Assembly (NCBI GenBank): GCA_039881145.1
Contig: JAYKKI010000006.1
Location: forward strand, 19,908,501-19,972,500
Direction of reading: 5' to 3'
From: Druceiella hillmani
Taxonomy: Eukaryota; Arthropoda; Insecta; Lepidoptera; Hepialidae
Length of the DNA: 64,000 nt
The notes under the pieces were generated by a model. It was not told the DNA's origin. It worked only from the letters and a program-made list of their open reading frames with translations, and ran no database searches. The first letter of the stretch is position 1. Each line of letters starts with the position of its first letter. Positions 25,510 to 37,576 of the stretch are shown one piece after another. The position numbers were made by a program, and so were the translations under genes.

Positions 25510-26305
25510 TAGTTAATATTATTATTGTTAATGACACAATTTGTATGAAACACCCAACAGTTAAATATGCATTACAAGTAATTAATACGGGACTTAAACC
25601 TACACACCTTCAGGTGTGCTAACAACTTTTCTCGTGAAAATTGAATATCATGCAACTTCAGCGATTTTACACATAATTTTTAAGATGTATTGATATGGAA
25701 CTCTCATTACGGGAATAATAGCTCGTACTTCATCGAATTTAGAATATTTTTATTATCTTCCGGTGTAATTAATTACTATTAATTAATATTATTCTACTAA
25801 CTTAATTTTCAGTATTTACAAATTACAAAGATTTAAAAACACAGGTACAAATATCATGTTTATAACTTTATATTTAGATATGGATTTATACAGTAAAACG
25901 AATTTGTTTTTATAATAATTGTACTTGACAATTAACTTTGATAAATGGTGATAAAATCTTTTAATTGCTCCAAAACAGGCTGGGGAAATTACGCATTTGG
26001 TTTCATGAGATTTATTTTGATGAATTTGTTTTGCATAAAATAGTTCAAAGTCAGTAAACTCATTTTCATACGTCTGTTGTAATTACCGTAATGATTAATT
26101 CATAAAGCGTTCAGACCTTTTAATTTTCTCTATTACCATCATAGTAATTTTATGAATAACTAGATATTGTAAAAAGTACACTTAACCGGAATAAAAGCAA
26201 TTTACACCTTAGCTGTAAGTTGCTTTGACTTTAAATTTATATAAAAGTTTTGACGATTTCTGTTCATCAATTCTAAAGCGTTTACTTGGTTGTTTGTACG
26301 TAAAT
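25510..26305. other. No feature recognised
   Basis: AT-rich. On the minus strand this lies 5' of hammerhead copy A, but no Penelope-type RT or GIY-YIG coding sequence is visible. A short hairpin (CACACCT/AGGTGTG, near 25.60-25.62 kb) is present. Confidence 0.4.
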
Positions 26306-26309
26306 GCTT

Positions 26310-27345
26310 AATAGAGCTGTTAGCACTGCTTGTTGCCTTCTCTTTGCCGATGATTTAAAACTCTTATTAGGTGTCAGTAGTCAATTCGAGGGTGATCTGT
26401 TCCAACATGATATAGACTCAGCACTTCAATGAAATTTGAGCCACAAGTCATATTTTAATGAAAGTAAATGTTCTATGATGACATAATCCCGCTTATGTGT
26501 CCCATTTGTGCGTAATCATGAACTGGGCGGAGCTACACTCAGGAAGGTTTCAACTATGCGGGATCTTGATGTAATTATGGACAATCATCTTATATTTAAC
26601 AGTCGTATCGTGGAAACTTGTCAGAAAATCTACAACGTATTAGAATTTGTCGGATACGGAATTTCCACGATTTTCAAGATACTCAATGTATTATTACACT
26701 ATTTAGTTCCTTAGTCCGTAGTATACTTGAAACAAATGCAGTCATCTGGTCTCCATATAAAGCTACTTATATCATCATGCTGGAGAAGATATTAAAAAAG
26801 TTTAAGGTTTTGTATTATAAAATGCAGGAGTATTCATCTTACTTATTTCCCACGGAATTCATAATGGGCATGATCGGATATAATTCCCTTCAAATTCGAA
26901 GGGAATTGCTTTTGATCATGCATTTTTTTTAATTGTTAAATCATTATGTTGTTAACCCCTCGATCCTGAATTTAGTGGCCCTTTATGCTCCTGATTGCTA
27001 CATGACCATGTACCATGCCATTGTTTATTTTAGCCTAGAGCCCGCAGGAATATTCTACAGCGTTCGCCTGTCTTTTGTGAAGTCACATTACTCAACGCAG
27101 TGTTGCGAGATGCATCCAGTCTAAATATTTGTTTCTGCTCCATTGACCGTTTCAGAAGTGGGATAGTTATTTAAATTACTGTGTATTTATTTTTAAGTTG
27201 TATGGAATTGCTCCGTGAGTGTATTGTCCTATTTCGTCATTGTTTTATAACTATTTGTCATATGTTCTTCCACATGTCCCAACGATATGGATAATACTGT
27301 AAATTGGGCATGGGGTTTCCAAGAAATAAATAAATATTTTTTACA
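26310..27345 (+). pseudogene. LINE reverse transcriptase C-terminus and 3' end (Jockey-like)
   Basis: This is the last ~1 kb of a non-LTR retrotransposon. The frame beginning about 26.32 kb reads CCLLFADDLKLLLG, with the catalytic FADD box at 26343-26354, then QFEGDLFQHDIDSALQ and NLSHKSYFNESKC. It continues as KVSTMRDLDVIMDNHLIFNS, the RDLGV block typical of Jockey-group enzymes, and later SLVRSILETNAVIWSPY and RRELLLIMHFF. Two in-frame stops and at least two frameshifts (about 26.70 and 26.93 kb) break it. The untranslated tail closes with AAATTGGGCATGGGGTTTCC and AAATAAATAAATA, a simple A-rich 3' end expected of a LINE. The element is 5'-truncated before the RT palm. Confidence 0.92.
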
Positions 27346-27349
27346 CTTT

Positions 27350-29080
27350 AGTGTAGACTTTAGTGGTATTTCTTATTAATTTTTCCAACCTCTGTTGTTT
27401 AAGAGGTAATAAATATTTTCTCGAAATTCGTAGGTTTACGATATTATCGCTTCCGACATTTTAATTAAAAACGACACTTCAAATTAATTTTTCGTCCAAA
27501 ATTCGTCCTTACGTCTAACTGCCATAAACTCACACTATCTACATTTTAAACCTAAGCACATGAAATTATTGCATGTATCTACTTCATATATAAATAGCAA
27601 TTACCATGTAGTAAAATCTTAAATTTGTTTATTATGCACAAAGTAACGGTTAATTGGATAGCAATTTAAAATTCAAGTACGGTATTAAGAATACATTTCA
27701 CGTCACTTTAAACAATAATATTTCTGTTGGAGAATAAAAATATTAATTTTTTTTTGTTGGAGAATAAAAACATTAAATTTTTAACTGAAGTGAACATATC
27801 CCACATTCCCCAATTTTTTAAAATCTTTGGTTTGAAAATTTAAGTACTACTTTTTTGATTAAAGCTTGTAAATTGTAAATAAAAGTATGTCGGTTTTTTT
27901 TATTAATAATTTCAAGAGATATAGGCAACTACGGAGCCCAGCTTTGTGCTGTTCTGACACGCACTTGGCCGATTAGTAAATTTTGCTTCCCCTTTCTCTC
28001 TTCCTACTTTTTCTCAGTTATTGCCATCATGAATCCGTCTCACAATTATATCAACAATTATATACTATCATCAATTACAAATATTTATTGAATATGGATA
28101 ACTTTGTTTAATTTTACTGATGTCTGACTTAACATACTAATCAAGAAAAATACCATATACACACATTTTACGAAGTCGACTCCGTAAAAGAAAAATTGTT
28201 AAATTATTTTTTAGTGTTACCTTATCATCAAATAAAAACCTGCGAAATTGACGAAAATAGAATTTCACAGATTTTTTTTATATTTCATACATAGTACGAA
28301 AATTTACAGAAAATTTATAAATTCAGAATAAAACTAAAATGCGTCCGAGGAAGATTTTTCATTACCCAGTTATTTTGAATTAAGGAAAAATATCAACGAC
28401 TTTCAGAAGAATATTATTCAGGTAGCTGCTTCTAGGAATAAATTACTTAGTAATCTGGTTTAGATGGATAGTTCATCGCCATTATCATTTTAACCGATCA
28501 CGTATACTTTACGTGTAACGTATATTCGAAATTGTGTCGATATTTTCTGCAGTTTACTTTTATTTATGTTACGGGTATTATATTTATTGGTACATTACAG
28601 TAGTTTCAATATTTTAAGCGCCCTATGTAACTAAAATATTTTTGTGTCTGAAAAAATAAAACCACTCTAAATTCAAAATCATGTAATTGATATTAAAAAA
28701 TATTTTAGTGGTGAGAAATGTTTGTATTGTGCACTTCATATTATTTATATACCAAACACGATATTTATGGAAATTTTGATAGAAAATTTTCATTGAAACT
28801 CTGTGGAAAAAAATGTATTTAATTGTCAGTAAGTTATACAATCTGAATCAGATAAATAAGTAATTTACATTAGACAAAATTAGTAATTTTAAATAATATT
28901 AACGTGAGGGAGCACTTGAACATGTTTGGGGCTTTACTCTTTCATTATCTCTGTTTTTAAAACATCAACTTTTGTCTTGTGTAAATAGTTCTTTGATTTA
29001 ATTGAATCTTGGCTTGTACAAAAATCCAATAAAACTGGGAATGCAAGTACTTTCTTTCTAAAATTTCTCTTATTCGTTCA
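27350..29080. other. No feature recognised
   Basis: AT-rich DNA with a small local duplication of GTTGGAGAATAAAAA around 27.73 and 27.76 kb. A short GC-richer patch at 27.93-27.98 kb has no interpretation. Confidence 0.45.
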
Positions 29081-29084
29081 TTCT

Positions 29085-29096
29085 TATATATATGTG

Positions 29097-29175
<79 letters not shown>

Positions 29176-29192
29176 CATACATACATACACAT
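29085..29192. repeat. (AT)n / (CATA)n microsatellite
   Basis: About 90 bp of AT dinucleotides followed by (CATA)n. The ORFs on both strands are translated repeat. Confidence 0.97.
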
Positions 29193-29429
29193 ACGTATGT
29201 ATGCCTATGCATGTGCGTGATGGTACAAGCGTTCGTACGTGTGTATGTCAACCTTGCTGAAAATGACGAAGAAAATTGTGTAGTTATGCTTTTCTGTTCC
29301 AAGTAGACAAAATCAGGCAAAAGCGCTTCATTTCGCATTGCAAATCTGCATAAAGTTCATAATTTTGAATTTTATCTTCGATGGATAATATGATGGTTAA
29401 GTTTAATGGATTTTTAAATATTAAGTTGG

Positions 29430-29620
29430 TTACTATAGGTTTCATCTCGCTTTTCTAACGGTTTTTGATAGATCGACGCAGAAACGGTGTGCCGACTGCA
29501 AAACAAGGTGCAGGAACGATTCGAAACTGCGAAACGGCGCACAGTTGATGCGCTCACTGGAACAATGCAGAACACCAGAGGCATCTTATCTCGTTGCATC
29601 AACTATTGATGAATATGCAG
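29430..29620. other. GC-rich islet
   Basis: About 190 bp near 48% GC with CpG-containing words such as GATCGACGCAG, GAAACGGCGCACAG and GATGCGCTCAC. A 62-codon minus frame is unrecognised. It lies 300 bp upstream of the inverted paralogous block and might belong to the same conserved stretch. Confidence 0.4.
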
Positions 29621-29929
29621 TAACTTACAAGTTAATACATAGGTACCTATAAAAATAACGTCCTTGTGAAAGTAATTGGCATTGGATGTCAAATATAATA
29701 ATGGAGATTCACGCTTTTGCTTATGTTTATGACGTCATTTCTCATGAGGTAATTTTTAATTACCAAGAAATGTCTATTTTGAAAGAAAAACGACTCCAGT
29801 TTTGTAATTGAAGAGGCATGCAAACAAACAAACAAATTTACTTTTGCATTTATAATATTAGTTGGCTTATTTCAGTTTATAGACACTTTCCCTTTAACCT
29901 TTTGCTACATATTAACGGAAGTGAAATTG

Positions 29930-30285
29930 ATATTTAAACCATTACTACCTCTATAAATAAGGTTACTTCTTACAATCAACGCACTGCACTCCCCCCCATA
30001 ATGAACTGTTAAAGCGAGGAGACATAAATCAATCAAGTGACCGATATAGAGGGATTATATTGTACTCGTCCTTCATTATATCCTTGTTTATGGTTTTTAG
30101 ATTAATGTTTACGGCGCGTAGGAGTTCATTATTGGAAATTTAATGATAATTGCGTATATTAATAATTTTATTGCTCCGCAGGAGTTGAGCTATTTTAATT
30201 TGGGAAATTAATGTGCGGTACGATAGAACAGATGTCGTCTATTTTGGAATGATGGTGTAAAGTGCTGAATATTGTTGAGGTTTAA
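29930..30285 (-). other. Paralogous non-coding block, copy 2 (inverted)
   Basis: Read on the minus strand it contains CCAATAATGAACT, GGATATAATGAAGG, ATAATCCCTC, TGATTGATTTA, CTCGCTTTAACAGTT, GAGTGCAGTGCGTTG and TAGTAATGG. This is the same order as 23.77-24.09 kb, with best agreement over about 190 bp. No ORF crosses it. The longer plus-strand part towards 30.28 kb (TTTAATGATAATTGCG, AATAATTTTATTG) is rich in homeodomain-type cores but aligns poorly to copy 1. Confidence 0.7.
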
Positions 30286-30289
30286 TGTT

Positions 30290-31130
30290 AATATATTTGA
30301 CGTTCAGTACACATATGAGAAGAAAGTATCTGGTTTTAAAGTTAATTTATATTTGGGGTACTGAGTCTTGTAACGGGAATATAAATATTAACAAAACGGA
30401 GATGGTTCACCATTTGTAAACATTTTTGTTGTAAAACAATAATTATTTTGAATCACCAAATAATATTTTCTTTTTTAAATAAAAATTGGTAAAGAAACGT
30501 CACATACTCGCAAGTTTTTCATTTTCAGATGTAAGCCAAGTGCTTAACGGTGTGCCGAAAATATTTTTTTTCGATCGAAATATTTGCAATTTAATAATGA
30601 AACACATTTTAAAAACAAGGAAAAAATATATACGTGATATTATATTATCTAGTAGACATAATACTATGTTATCTTCATTTTTATTCCGAATTTATGGTAT
30701 AGCACAAGTCAACAAATTTTAAAAAGATTTCATAATTCTCAATCTATGCTCGTGCTTCAACTCTATATCGTAAAAAGTTTTACATTGTATCTAGCAACAA
30801 TCACAACCTCATGGAACCATAAGTTTTGTTCCAATATTGAATATAAAATTTTTTTTTACATTTATTTCTCTGTTTCTTGTAAACCATGGAAACAATTTTT
30901 GTGAATTAAACTTGGCACCATTGTCATTGACAAAATTGAAATATTTTACTATTGGTAATCAATGTTTTTCCTTTAATCCGAAATAAATTTTATTTAAACA
31001 TGACTTATTTGAATTTATTGGTAGTGGTTTCACATAAATCATTTGGATAAATAGAGGTAATGAACATATAACTTAAATTTAATTTTTCTTATCTCTAAAA
31101 TATATTTAAAAAAAAAAATTGCTTACACAT
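30290..31130. other. No feature recognised
   Basis: AT-rich. A 78-codon plus frame at 30486-30722 is unrecognised. I looked for a GIY-YIG motif upstream of hammerhead copy B and found none. Confidence 0.4.
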
Positions 31131-31137
31131 TGGGGAA

Positions 31138-31323
31138 TTGTTTTCAGAAGTTAAATTTTTAGATTTCAACGTCAAAATTTTACAAAAAGGAAACAGTTTT
31201 TTTCAGTTATGCGAAACTTATTACGAAACATCCGCAATGACTGAATCCAAAAATGAAGAAATATCATTTTTGAGCTGGATTTTTAAGCAAACATTTTTGC
31301 TAATAGCCCACCTGAAGATGTAA
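31138..31323 (+). pseudogene. Possible Penelope-like ORF C-terminal remnant
   Basis: A 61-codon frame ends at the hammerhead motif. Its middle (DFNVKILQKGNSFFQLCET) and end (KNEEISFLSWIFKQTF) loosely resemble the tail that follows the GIY-YIG endonuclease in Penelope-like elements. Position supports this, since hammerhead motifs in such elements sit in the repeat next to the ORF end. No GIY-YIG core, RT or start can be seen, and the resemblance is by eye only. It may be a chance frame. Confidence 0.25.
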
Positions 31324-31420
31324 TATCACGAAACCTAGGTCGTAGTAAAGAACTTAAAGAAAGTAGAAATAATACTACATCATGTAGTTCCATTTAATTG
31401 TGAATAATGACTTTCTACAA
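31290..31420 (+). ncRNA. Hammerhead-bearing repeat, copy B
   Basis: Plus-strand layout is TTTGCTAATAGCCCAC, CTGAAGA, a shortened helix II, GAAA, CCTAGGTC and GTAG, then the common tail to TTAATTGTGAATAATG. The type I hammerhead core is at 31307-31345. CTGAAGA fits CUGANGA, and GAAA and the GGTC cleavage site are intact. Helix II keeps only about two pairs because three bases are missing relative to the other copies. Helix I has one mismatch (GTAG against CCAC). Activity is doubtful. Confidence 0.65.
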
Positions 31421-31950
31421 AATTAATCTGAAATATATTTAAAATTAATGTGAGCATTAAATAGGGGGCATTAATACAAATTAAGTACATAACTTATATT
31501 TTCATTTACACATCATATGTATGAAAGGGCACCTTACTATAATAATGTACCTAATTAACTTCAGTCGTTAGCCTAATTATTTAAATTTTCATTAAATTAA
31601 ATAATCTTTGAAAATTTTATGGTAGGTGACCTAATAACAAGACAAAGCAAAAAAATTAACAAAATTTTTCAAGAAATACTTGTATAACAAACACTTGCAT
31701 TAAATATTTTAAGAAGGTTACTTAGAAGATATCTGGAAATCGTTAGGCGGGTAGGGTATTTTTAATACCCTTAAAATTTTTAAAAAGTTGACCGAAGAGT
31801 GTGTCCCCGGCACAATTTTTAGAAATTAATAAATACCATAACGAGTAGAAGAAACGGTTAAAAAAAATACCATATTCTTTTTTTTTATCAGCGCTTTTCA
31901 TTGATTAGTAACGTCAGTTGCAATTACTTATTCTCAAAAGGGTTTATACA

Positions 31951-32106
31951 AGCGTATTGACGATTACATATGTAATTGTAAATCGTAAATCAGAAAGTTG
32001 CTTAATATCATGTAATCGTAAATCAGAAGCGTATTGACGATTACACATGTAATCGTAAATCGTAAATCAGAAAGTTGCTTAATATCATGTAATCGTAAAT
32101 CAGAAA
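31951..32106. repeat. 77-bp tandem duplication
   Basis: Two near-identical units start AGCGTATTGACGATTACA at 31951 and 32028. Each has nested TGTAATCGTAAATC words and CAGAAAGTTGCTTAATATCA. High identity suggests recent origin. Confidence 0.93.
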
Positions 32107-32109
32107 GTT

Positions 32110-33660
32110 TGGAAAACTATTTTCAAGTTATTGTAGAGAAGCAGTATATTCATTTTATGACGGATTGCATTGAACTAGGTATACATTAAATTAATGTACA
32201 CTTTTTAAAGTCAAACTCTTATTAACGTTCTAATTCATTCCAATCGAAGTATTCGTTTGTTCCTAAAATTCAAAAAACTTTATAATATAGGTTTTATATC
32301 GTATTTCTGGGTATTTTTGTGACATGAAGTGTTTAAATGCTAAACTTCATATGTAAATGAAATATTATTGCTCTGTAATTTCATTAAATTAAATAATCAT
32401 TGATAAATTTAGTGTAGGTCCAAGCAATATTATTAATTAAAAACCAGATTTATGATAATATCAAGAGCTCTAAATTAACCACGTCTAATAATGAAAATAC
32501 AACTATCGATATAGTCTTTTAAAAGGAGTATTTTCATAACGACTGAAGAACTTATTCTAAATTGTCAATTTTGAGAAATTATTTCTAAAGCAAATGATAT
32601 GTTGCGCATAAAAAAGTTCAATGTTGAAAAAAAAGGTGAATAACTTAGGGGAAGGCTATTTATTTTCCATTGAGAAATGTTGGTCATTCAGCAATAACTT
32701 AGCTGAATTAAGTGATAGAAGTAAAAGGCACAAAATAGAAGAATGCAAATCAAATAGTCTTACAACAGTTCATCGCACTGAAGAGTTGAAATAAGCTACG
32801 AAGATAAAGTTATAAGAATCACGACAAGTAAACACATCTCACGATATGCAAGATTTTAAAAAGTCCCATGAGCGCACATAAATATGAGTATTCTTCTAGG
32901 AATAATATGGATAAATCAGTAGGAGAGGGACGAGCAAATTCATGAGAAGCTACGTATACAGAAGTATGTTTGACAAGAGAAGATAATGAAGTAATAAGGT
33001 TAATAAAAAATACATACGTGCTAAAGTATCTCGTGGAGAGAGAAAAACGAATGTTTACCATCTAAATACACAGATGGACAAAGAAGCAGAAGTCAATTTA
33101 GCAGACTTATCTGACTTGACTGTGAAAAGATTAATATCATATTTAAAAGAAGTCTTTCAGTCATTGACATTAAATTAATAATAAAATATAGAAATCATTT
33201 AAACATGAGAACCACCTGTGGTTAAAATTAATTGTATTGGAAATAAAGAGTTTTTGTCGGTCATTTTCATAACACAATGTCCTCAATTTTTATAAGAAAC
33301 GTTAGACAAAGGACAACATATAAACTGTTTCTTGTAAGTAATTTAATTGGCCAGTTTTTTTAGACAAATACCCCAATGTGGTGCTGATCATTATTCGGTT
33401 AATAACGCGTGCGGCGCTATAGATCTGAAATTAATATTGAACACCATGAGGAAGTTATTGAGATGCGGGTCTTTCGTCTTCTGTTTGTCGTATGAGCTCC
33501 TTGTTTGCTCATGGTTTTTTACTTTCCTTTTCCTCAGTTTTACGGGTACAGTTCGTGGTTTGATAATTGTTTCTTATATCTTCAATTTCAATGGACAATG
33601 GGGTTGTGATGAAATTTTTTTGCACGATTTGTTCTGCTAGGTAAAATATATTTACAGATC
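32110..33660. other. No gene recognised
   Basis: AT-rich to 33.3 kb, with an unrecognised 80-codon minus frame at 32819-33061. A GC-richer patch at 33.35-33.64 kb includes AATAACGCGTGCGGCGCTAT and a 97-codon plus frame beginning MASFFRQIPQ. The frame has no family resemblance I can name. Confidence 0.35.
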
Positions 33661-33664
33661 TTTG

Positions 33665-34100
33665 ACCGTTTTTAGGGTTCCGTAGCCAAATGGCAAAAGG
33701 AAACCCCTTATAATTTCGCCTATTCCGTCTGTCCGTTTATATGCCTATCCGTCTCTTTGTCTGTAAGTCACAGCCATTTTACTTGAAAATATTGGCACTA
33801 TATAGACGACATTTGGATGGTAGGTGTCCTCCATGAACTATACAATGAAATAGTAGAATTATGAAGAGATATAATATTGGGGGTAGCACTCCATACATGT
33901 AACTGAGGGCTGAAAAAAATTCAGTACACATACGCCTGTGGGGTATTCCTAGATAGATATGGAGGTCGCAAAATAATTTTATTTGAAGTCAAAAGTTGGT
34001 GAAATATGCGCTTACAAACTTTGCTCACTCGTCTAATTTTTCAATCAACGTGGGTAGAATTCTCAAAAAAATTTAAAGTAGTCGAATTTAAAATGGAAGT
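33665..34100 (+). repeat. GTTCCGTAG interspersed repeat, copy 1
   Basis: It starts TTTTTAGGGTTCCGTAGCC, followed by GGAAACCCCTTAT, so the 5' end can form a short hairpin. Pyrimidine-rich CTGTCCGT words, CACAGCCATTTTAC, GACATTTGGATGGTAG and ATGTAACTGAGGG follow. The same order is found at 37.66 kb. From general knowledge, a repeat with this GGGTTCCGTA...CTGTCCGT signature is widespread in arthropods. It shows no ORF, so it is probably non-autonomous. Confidence 0.85.
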
Positions 34101-34109
34101 GAATAAAAA

Positions 34110-35160
34110 AGAAAAATTAAAGTAGTAGAATTTAAATGGATTTTAAGTTGAAAGTTTCCAACAAACATTTTTTCAACAGAATTTTATAATTTATCACATT
34201 TTCGTTCTTATGAATATATTCCTGACGTGATGGAGTCTAAATATTTTAGTGTAAAATCGGTAATTATAGTTAAGGATTACGAGAAATATTTATTAATAAT
34301 GCAGACCCATAATTTTTTGAAATTTGTCCCAAAATATTTCATACGATGTATAACTTCTATTAACGTAGATTCGTTTCTTTGTGGTTTCTAAATAATGCTG
34401 CTTCCGTACTATCTTTAAAATATACGGTTTACCTTTTTGCGTAGTCTAAATATAATTAAAGTAATGACATGCGTTGCTACTATACAAAATGTATTATCGA
34501 TATATTTCGCTTTATGCTTCCAACGCTTTTATTTTAAGTGATCATTATTACTTGTTGAAATAACCCTATATTGTATTAAGAAAAAATGTAAATGCATTAA
34601 GTGATGTTTAAAAAACTATATAATCCTAAGACAGTTATAAAAATTTAAGTGCCATTAAAATGTCGTCGTCTTCATATTTATTAAAAGTAATTATTGAAGT
34701 AATTTCTGAGTATTTTAAAAATTCATGCCGAGTCAATAAGAATTCAATTGTTGATGCTTAAAAAAATTGTGGGTGCAGCTGTATAAATACTAGTAAATCG
34801 ATTCAAATGGAGAAAAATTCACATTTCATATGTTAATACACGAGATTCGCATGTAAATGTAACATAAATATTACACAAATATCGCCAAAGTCGTAGAAGA
34901 CCTCGTAGAGAAGCACTAGATAAGACGTAAGTAATCAGGACGTGCATAAATCAAGGCTTTACCATACGATTTGCGGATATCTTTTATTTCAAACGACGAA
35001 GAAGGTTGATGCGAGGAAAGGGATTACGATTGGCAAACGCCGACCGAGGGGCTTAAGAAATCGAAAATATTTTTATGTTCGCGTAACTCTAGTTTCCTTT
35101 TGTACGTACGGAGCGCTTTTCTCGTAGGTACGCGTGCATTGAAGATCGTCTGGACGATTT
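34110..35160. other. No gene recognised; GC-richer patch
   Basis: AT-rich to 34.86 kb. The 34.87-35.15 kb part is nearer to balanced composition (TCGTAGAAGACCTCGTAGAG, CGCCGACCGAGGGGCTTAAG) with a 61-codon plus frame that is unrecognised. Conserved regulatory or exon sequence is possible. Confidence 0.35.
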
Positions 35161-35164
35161 ACTT

Positions 35165-35820
35165 TGAAGCGTGGATTTATGTATTTGTTTGATTTTGAAT
35201 GATTCATTGGAGATTTTATAAGATCTTCACTGACTCTGTAGACGTTTTCTTTTGCTCAAAATGTACTTGTGCTAAATTAAAAGGTAAAATTCTTGAAAGG
35301 ATTTGAATGGATCAGACTTAGGTTTTACTATTTACCTAAAATTTACTTCCAAATATACAATATTACATACAGGGTCTTTTTATCGAATTATGTAGCTACA
35401 AATTTAAAAAAGGTAATTTTATTGACGGTAGACCAGTTATAAAAGGCGGTACTTGAACGGCAGCTACTTATCTTATTTCCTTTTTCTCACGAACCGTACC
35501 TGCGCATATGACATACTGTACTAATGACAGGTGTCATATTAAGGGAGAAGGGACAAAAGCTCGTGAGTTGCTGGACGCCGTGGGTGTCCTCCCGTATGTA
35601 TTCCGAAAGTTGTCATGTCGCTTGTGCACCAATTTCTCTAAAGCCGTTCGTGATGATAAATGGGACCGGCGTCATTTAATTATGTATTTGAAAGTCTATC
35701 AAGTTTGACTGTTATTTTGCAGAAAAGAAGATAAAATATAAAAGTTTTATTTTTCATTCCATTTTACAGTGTAAAATCAGAGATTTGTGTTTGCCCGATT
35801 TTGCCCATACCTAAACACAC
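35165..35820. other. No gene recognised
   Basis: Contains a 66-codon plus frame at 35508-35708 in locally GC-richer DNA (CACGAACCGTACCTGCGC, CTGGACGCCGTGGGTGTCC). No motif is recognised and the start is arbitrary. Confidence 0.35.
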
Positions 35821-35822
35821 GC

Positions 35823-35867
35823 ATATATATATATATATATATATGTAAATATATATATATACACACG

Positions 35868-35909
<42 letters not shown>

Positions 35910-35911
35910 TA
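35823..35911. repeat. Compound (AT)n microsatellite
   Basis: Three AT tracts separated by GTAA, ACACACGT and GT interruptions. Confidence 0.97.
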
Positions 35912-36086
35912 ATTTAAACCTAATTCATTACAAAGTTTACAATTTATAAATTAATTTGGCTTATTTATTGTTTTACGAGCAGTCTCTTTATGACAACCTG
36001 GAAGAAGGCGGTAAAATGTTTTGTGGTATTTAGATGATGATCAGATATAGTGAATGTAAAAATATATTAATTAAAAGTAAAACAAA

Positions 36087-36312
36087 ATTATTCACAATTC
36101 TATGAAGCTACGTGATGTGTTATTTTTGCTTTCTTTAATTTCTTTACCACGACCTAGGTTTCACTGTATTCCAACATCTTCCGGTGGACAATTAACAAAG
36201 ATAATTGCCCACCTAAAATTGTAATACAACGAAACCTAGGTCGTGGTAAATAACTTAAATAAAGTATAAATATTACTACACCCCGTAGTTTCATTTAGTT
36301 GCGAATAATGGA
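36087..36312. repeat. Head-to-head hammerhead repeat pair, copies C1 and C2
   Basis: Two copies of the hammerhead-bearing repeat face each other with about 20 bp between them. The left copy is on the minus strand (core 36147-36188) and the right on the plus strand (core 36208-36246). Both keep GAAA, CCTAGGTC and GTGG. The left has CGGAAGA for CTGAAGA, losing invariant U4, and a damaged helix II. The right has CTAAAA in place of CTGAAGATG, a three-base loss that destroys the core. The whole locus is a ~100-bp-arm foldback, and neither copy should cleave. Confidence 0.85.
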
Positions 36313-36319
36313 TTTCTAC

Positions 36320-37540
36320 AATAATAGCGCCAAATATATTCAAAACGTTGTCTCTTGAAATTGTTGATGCAAGTTAACTGCTATAATTTTAATTTAAAGT
36401 TTTGACCTCATGCAGGGATCTTGAAATTTTTAACTTTTAAATACACAGTTGAAAAGCAAGAGATGTGGGGAAAGTTGCACGTTACTTCGAAATTTAATAT
36501 TTCGCAAACGGTGTTTACAATACAATATTAAACTTGAATTTTAATCTAAAAAATATATTTGATAGATATCTACTTAAAGAGATGTATGAAAAAAGTTCAA
36601 TACCATTTTAAATATATAGAATGGATTATCAAAAATATTTCTTGATAATATTTTGCTATATTTTAATTGTATTTCTAGGAAGAAGCATTTACTTGAAAAT
36701 TTTCAAGAACATAAATACTACTGTAGTTGTATGTTGCTTGGACAGACAATTGAAATTATAAGGGTTCCTGTTTGTCTACTGAACTCTAAAAACTTGGCAG
36801 TGCAAAATGGTGGACTGCGCTTGCCCAATTTTGTTTATCTCTAATAGTAACATAAACCTGCCCAAAACTGTTTTTTAGAAAGTTTGCGAATGATCCATAA
36901 AAATTGAGATCCCACCTCATCCTGGAAAATTATACAGTCTATATGATTTAATTCGAAATAACAAATTTTGACCAAAATATTGCAATTTGACTTGAATTTA
37001 ATTAAAACAAGGGAAGTAATATTGGAAAGATTACGATAGTAAATTTTTTCATATAGCCTGTGAATGCCTTGATTGAATTAAGATAATTATTCGTTTATTA
37101 TAATCACATAGAAATCTCCTAGGCCATATATATTTTTTTCAAATCAGTGTAACATTTTTTATTTGCAGTGAGATTAGACGAAAAGATTCTGAAAGAACTC
37201 AGAATCAAAACAATGTTATTCACCGTATATCCCCGGAGAGTTCTCGAATACTTTGATTACTTTGTGCGAAAGTGTATCGACGATTTTGAGTAGCTCATTT
37301 TTACCAGTAAGATTGAAAGATGGTGACCTTTGAAATACCGCCAAGGATGCTGTAGGCAGTAGGACCTCTACATAGTGCTGAGAAAGGCCAAAGGCCATTA
37401 TGCCTGATAACTATAAAAGAAAAGTTGTAATCAAAAGGCAGTGAGGACTGACTTAAGGAGAAAATGAAGAAGAAAATACAAATTTTTAAATTATAATTTT
37501 AATAAACAATATCAATATATTATGAGGCCATCTTTTGAAA
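36320..37540. other. No gene recognised
   Basis: AT-rich. A plus frame at 36653-36844 and a minus frame at 37216-37398 (60 codons, ending VIKVFENSPGIYGE) are unrecognised. The second lies in locally GC-richer DNA and might be an old coding remnant. Confidence 0.35.
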
Positions 37541-37544
37541 TTTT

Positions 37545-37576
37545 AGACGCTTTTGAGGTATGCCTCAAAAGCGTCT
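37545..37576. repeat. Perfect 14-bp-stem hairpin
   Basis: AGACGCTTTTGAGG, loop TATG, CCTCAAAAGCGTCT. A compact perfect inverted repeat about 90 bp before the second GTTCCGTAG repeat. Confidence 0.95.

Noticed and set aside
25600..25622. CACCTGAAGGTGTG near copy A looked like a second hammerhead start
   Set aside because: There is no GAAA box or cleavage triplet downstream; it is a simple short hairpin.
31951..32106. Repeat-spacer pattern that might suggest a CRISPR array
   Set aside because: It is a plain 77-bp two-copy tandem duplication in eukaryotic DNA with no unique spacers.
37216..37398. 60-codon minus frame ending VIKVFENSPGIYGE in GC-richer DNA
   Set aside because: Codon-like appearance alone is not enough; no family, no partner exon and no conserved motif.
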